From NCBI GenBank assembly GCA_031396505.1, contig JANNKX010000214.1:1-29555 (forward strand): a DNA stretch of 29,555 bases, in the 5' to 3' direction. The DNA is from JAAFHS01 sp031396505. Lineage in GTDB: Bacteria > Pseudomonadota > Alphaproteobacteria > Rhodobacterales > Rhodobacteraceae. Numbering within the stretch: the stretch's first letter is position 1; the number at the start of each line of letters is the position of its first letter. Both the position numbers and the translations under genes were made by a program. Positions 29,546-29,555 of this stretch are shown in pieces. Under the pieces are notes generated by a model that made no database searches, had not been told where the DNA came from, and was given only the letters and a program-made list of their open reading frames with translations.

Positions 29546-29555
29546 GGGGGGGGGG
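29546..29555 (+). other. Run of ten G at the window end
   Basis: The window ends in ten consecutive G, 11 bp after the GST stop. This is likely an assembly break or read-end artefact and not a biological feature. Confidence 0.6.

Noticed and set aside
1..29555. CRISPR array, IS element or prophage
   Set aside because: No regularly spaced direct repeats, transposase, integrase or phage structural gene was found on either strand.

Overview
The window looks like chromosomal DNA of a Rhodobacterales (Roseobacter-group) alphaproteobacterium. Supporting signs are the leftward aa3 cytochrome oxidase cluster ctaC-ctaB-orf-ctaG-ctaE, SdhE, an alphaproteobacterial SOS box before mmcB, a tRNA-His of the alphaproteobacterial type without G-1, a RibB with a decayed cyclohydrolase half, a short DUF6324-like protein, and high G+C. 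No phage, IS element, CRISPR array or rRNA is visible. Both ends are cut: ctaE runs off the left edge, and the right edge stops in a run of ten G.

Layout. 1-3.0 kb (minus): cytochrome oxidase subunits II and III with heme O synthase, a small membrane protein and the CuB chaperone. 3.2-5.5 kb (plus): a membrane-anchored alpha/beta hydrolase and TldD. 5.5-8.7 kb: a LysR regulator divergent from a methyltransferase / TVP38 / GST gene run. 8.8-10.4 kb (minus): aspartate aminotransferase and a small conserved protein. 10.5-11.4 kb (plus): SdhE and a MarR-type (LdtR-like) regulator. 11.5-17.4 kb: a block with ribE and a hypothetical gene leftward, and kpsS-like, OPX lipoprotein and kpsC genes rightward. 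17.7-20.1 kb (plus): ribB-ribH-nusB and a small membrane protein. 20.1-21.3 kb: a structured RNA candidate, SOS-controlled mmcB, a DUF6324-like gene (minus) and tRNA-His. 21.3-23.6 kb: tex. 23.7-26.6 kb (minus): DUF1007 protein, NiCoT metal transporter and a MATE efflux pump. 26.9-28.7 kb (minus): a LuxR-type regulator fused to a catalytically decayed alpha/beta hydrolase. 28.9-29.5 kb: a GST.

Riboflavin and capsule genes are interleaved: riboflavin synthase (ribE) is separated from ribB-ribH-nusB by three capsule/polysaccharide export genes. This 5.9-kb block is bracketed by two inverted copies of a two-part element: an intrinsic terminator, then a 47/48-nt spacer that is not conserved in sequence, then a ~38-bp imperfect palindrome. 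Conserved ends around an unconserved spacer of almost constant length suggest functional constraint rather than a recent duplication. The right copy holds a perfect DnaA box in its spacer. Near the same place the plus strand changes from C-rich to G-rich, whichever strand the genes are on. This element pair is the strongest candidate for something undescribed.

Other points worth a second look are the pseudo-hydrolase regulator, a CoxII lacking the usual Glu of its CuA/Mg site, the 6S-like RNA whose 5' strand can also form an upstream terminator-like hairpin, and a composite repeat placed at two convergent gene ends, one of which supplies the C-terminal codons of a GST.
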